Positions 62,204 to 64,000 of a DNA stretch of 64,000 bases are shown piece after piece (the stretch's first letter is position 1; the number at the start of each line of letters is the position of its first letter). The stretch comes from Rhodanobacter sp. FDAARGOS 1247 (GTDB taxonomy: Bacteria > Pseudomonadota > Gammaproteobacteria > Xanthomonadales > Rhodanobacteraceae). The DNA lies in the NCBI RefSeq assembly GCF_016889805.1, contig NZ_CP069535.1:1116001-1180000 (forward strand). Reading direction: 5' to 3'. The notes under the pieces are model-generated. The model had not been told where the DNA came from, searched no databases, and saw only the letters and a program-made list of their open reading frames with translations. The position numbers and the translations under genes are program-made.

Positions 62204-62941
62204 TCATTTTTTCGCGGCGCGCTGGCGCACGTAGATGTGCTTGCCGTTGCCGATGTGGCGTTCCTCGGTATCGAACAGGCCGATGCCCTTGATCAGTCCA
62301 CTGAGCTTGGCATAGCCGTAGTTGCGCGAATCGAAGTCGGGCGACTGCTTGTTGATGATGCTGCCGATCGGGCCCAGACCGGCCCAGCCGGTGTCGTCCG
62401 AGGCCGCCTCGATGGCGCCGCGCAGCAGGTTCATCAGGTGGGTGTCGCCGCGCAGTTCCTTGGCCGAGCGCTGTTTCGGCGCCTCTTCGGCTTCGGCGGT
62501 CGCCGTGGTGCCGGCCAGCACTTCGGTGTAGATGAACTTGTCGCAGGCGGTGCGGAACGGTTCGGGTGTCTTGCGCTCGCCGAAGCCGTACACGGTCAGC
62601 CCCGATTCGCGGATGCGCGAGGCGAGCCGGGTGAAATCGCTGTCGCTGGAGACGATGCAGAAGCCGTCGAAACGCCCGGCGTAGAGCAGGTCCATCGCAT
62701 CGATGATCATCGCCGAGTCGGTGGCGTTCTTGCCGACGGTGTAGCGGAACTGCTGGATCGGCTGGATCGAGTGGCGCAGCAGCACTTCCTTCCAGCCGTT
62801 CAAGTCGGGCTTGGTCCAGTCGCCGTAGATGCGCTTGACGTGGGCGGTGCCGTATTTCGCGATTTCCGCCAGCAAGCCCTCGACGATCGCCGGGCGGGCG
62901 TTGTCGGCGTCGATCAGTACGGCGAGCTTGTCGTGGGCCAT
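62204..62941 (-). CDS. NYN-domain ribonuclease-like protein with LOTUS (OST-HTH) domain
   Basis: This 245-residue protein has an N-terminal NYN/PIN-like fold: LAVLIDADNAR, then DSAMIIDAMDLLY and FCIVSSDSDFTRLASRIRESG carry the acidic residues. The C-terminal part (RGDTHLMNLLRGAIEAASDDTGWAGLGPIGSIINKQSPDFDSRNYGYAKLSGLIK) is an OST-HTH/LOTUS domain that binds RNA or G-quadruplexes in other systems. It is LabA/YaiI-like and probably an RNA-processing enzyme. The start at 62941 (MAHDKLAVL) matches the family; the longer frame is not used. Confidence 0.88.
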   Translation of the reverse strand: MAHDKLAVLIDADNARPAIVEGLLAEIAKYGTAHVKRIYGDWTKPDLNGWKEVLLRHSIQPIQQFRYTVGKNATDSAMIIDAMDLLYAGRFDGFCIVSSDSDFTRLASRIRESGLTVYGFGERKTPEPFRTACDKFIYTEVLAGTTATAEAEEAPKQRSAKELRGDTHLMNLLRGAIEAASDDTGWAGLGPIGSIINKQSPDFDSRNYGYAKLSGLIKGIGLFDTEERHIGNGKHIYVRQRAAKK

Positions 62942-63148
62942 GGCGTTTCCGGTGAAAAGTTCGGTGACGCGATGGTATCGCGCCCTGACCCGGCGTGGTC
63001 CGTCCGGCCCCCTGCGCGACTCGCCGGCCTTGCGCCAACGCCACGGCATCGCCCCGCGAGCGGGCCCCGCATGCTTAAGGCACGCTCCAGCCCTTGTGCT
63101 GCCGGCAATGGCGGGGTCGCCGTGGCGATGGCTGTGCCGTCGGTTCCG

Positions 63149-64000
63149 TCAGCGGCCGTTGACCGGGACGGCCGGCAGAAAGGCCGATGCCGGCGCGGCG
63201 GTCATGGTCGCGATGTCCATGGCCGGCTTGAGCTGCATGCGCTGGGCTACCAGCCGGTAGCCGACGCTGTAGCCGGCCCATTGCGGGATCTGCTGACGAG
63301 GATCGCCGAACATCACCGCCCGCATCATTGCGAAATCGGTGCTGTCCGCGTCGCCGCGCAACCGTGGCCACAATGCCGCGAACTGGCTATCGGTCAGGGC
63401 TTCGTCCCACGGTGCGAACGTGTCGGGATAGAGCAAGTGGGCGAAGTAGTCCGCGCGCCCCTCGAAGACCATGTAATCGAGCAGGGAGAACGGCTTGGCG
63501 GGATCGAAGTCATGGCTCGCCCAGTAACTGTGGTGCAGTTCGTGCGCCAATGCGTACGGCAGCATGCGCGCCCAGTCTGCATCGACCGACACTTTCAGCA
63601 TGATCCGGCCGCTGCCTGCGGTCAGGCCGGTCACGCCACGCATCGCCTTGGTAATGAATTCACTGTGCGCGTCGACCAGTTCGACGCACAGGTTCAGTGG
63701 TGCTGCCTGGGGGAGTGCGGCGTTGGCTTTGCGCCATGCCGCCGTGGCCAGGGCCTCGAAACGGGCCTGGTCGAAACGCTTCGACACGGCTTCGCGTTCC
63801 TTGGCCGAAAACGAAGGGTTCGGGGCGAAAGTGGCGGCGAGACTCGCGAACTGGCCGCCCTCCGAGCACTGCGCCACCCAGCGTTGGCCGAGCGCTTGCA
63901 AGGATTTGGTGTCCAGCGGATGAGCCGGGGTGGACGTCAGCCCGGCATCGAAATAATGAAAATGGATCGGGGCGGGCCCGATCGCCGCCTTGGCGAGCGG
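63149..64000 (-). CDS. DUF2268 putative zinc protease, C-terminal part (5' end outside window)
   Basis: The frame is open to the last base of the window, so the start lies beyond it; 283 residues are visible. The block AHELHHSYW is a HExxH zinc site, and FEGRADYFAHLLYP supplies the downstream glutamate of a gluzincin-like site. These are features of DUF2268 (predicted Zn-dependent protease). GYSVGYRLVAQRM near the end is typical too. The substrate and location are unknown. It is followed by a 207-base gap before the NYN gene with no credible coding region. Confidence 0.82.
   Translation of the reverse strand, partial: PLAKAAIGPAPIHFHYFDAGLTSTPAHPLDTKSLQALGQRWVAQCSEGGQFASLAATFAPNPSFSAKEREAVSKRFDQARFEALATAAWRKANAALPQAAPLNLCVELVDAHSEFITKAMRGVTGLTAGSGRIMLKVSVDADWARMLPYALAHELHHSYWASHDFDPAKPFSLLDYMVFEGRADYFAHLLYPDTFAPWDEALTDSQFAALWPRLRGDADSTDFAMMRAVMFGDPRQQIPQWAGYSVGYRLVAQRMQLKPAMDIATMTAAPASAFLPAVPVNGR

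Overview
The window is GC-rich chromosomal DNA from a gammaproteobacterium, most likely of the Xanthomonadales and probably Rhodanobacteraceae (Rhodanobacter, Dyella or Luteibacter type). The placement is an inference. It rests on the run rpoB-rpoC-str-S10-spc-alpha with no rpmJ between secY and rpsM, on the protein flavour, and on dispersed palindromes of the kind common in that order. No tRNA, rRNA or CRISPR array was seen.

Bases 1-25,100 hold the transcription/translation supercluster, all on the + strand: rpoB (5' end outside the window), rpoC, rpsL, rpsG, fusA, tuf, then rpsJ-rplC-rplD-rplW-rplB-rpsS-rplV-rpsC-rplP-rpmC-rpsQ-rplN-rplX-rplE-rpsN-rpsH-rplF-rplR-rpsE-rpmD-rplO-secY, then rpsM-rpsK-rpsD-rpoA-rplQ. 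Consensus-like promoters are visible before rpsL, rpsJ and rpsM. The gaps are rich in hairpins. They include an attenuator-like terminator in the S10 leader, a hairpin upstream of the rpsG start, and related stem-loops between rpsM/rpsK and rpoA/rplQ.

Bases 25,200-41,750 hold housekeeping and accessory genes: dsbB, a class II DAHP synthase, a membrane protein with an HExxxH motif, a Cys-rich zinc-ribbon protein, a secreted amidase, a di-haem plus tri-haem cytochrome c pair, a DNA glycosylase with a PP-loop ATPase, and the rng-yhdP-tldD group, which is interrupted by an oppositely oriented fatty acid hydroxylase.

Bases 41,750-44,260 look like an acquired island. Two inverted copies of a roughly 300-base composite palindromic repeat flank a NERD-nuclease/zinc-ribbon gene and a decayed gene with in-frame stops. 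Conserved genes resume after it: a lipoprotein, darP, a DUF1653 gene, pmbA (tldE) and a DUF4870 gene.

Bases 47,970-57,070 hold the most interesting block. All genes are on the - strand: gltS, dgcA, dgcN, ggt, a TonB-dependent receptor and a LysR regulator. Two matching 71-base regulatory blocks, 49/71 identical and with fixed spacing, lie upstream of ggt and of the receptor. This suggests one LysR regulon for gamma-glutamyl or D-glutamate-containing compounds: outer-membrane uptake, periplasmic gamma-glutamyl cleavage, inner-membrane glutamate import, and conversion of D-Glu through an N-acetyl intermediate.

Bases 57,250-64,000 hold a divergent MarR/alpha-beta hydrolase pair with two overlapping operator palindromes, xseB-ispA, two direct repeats, tilS, a NYN-LOTUS protein and the 3' part of a DUF2268 zinc-protease-like gene that runs off the window.
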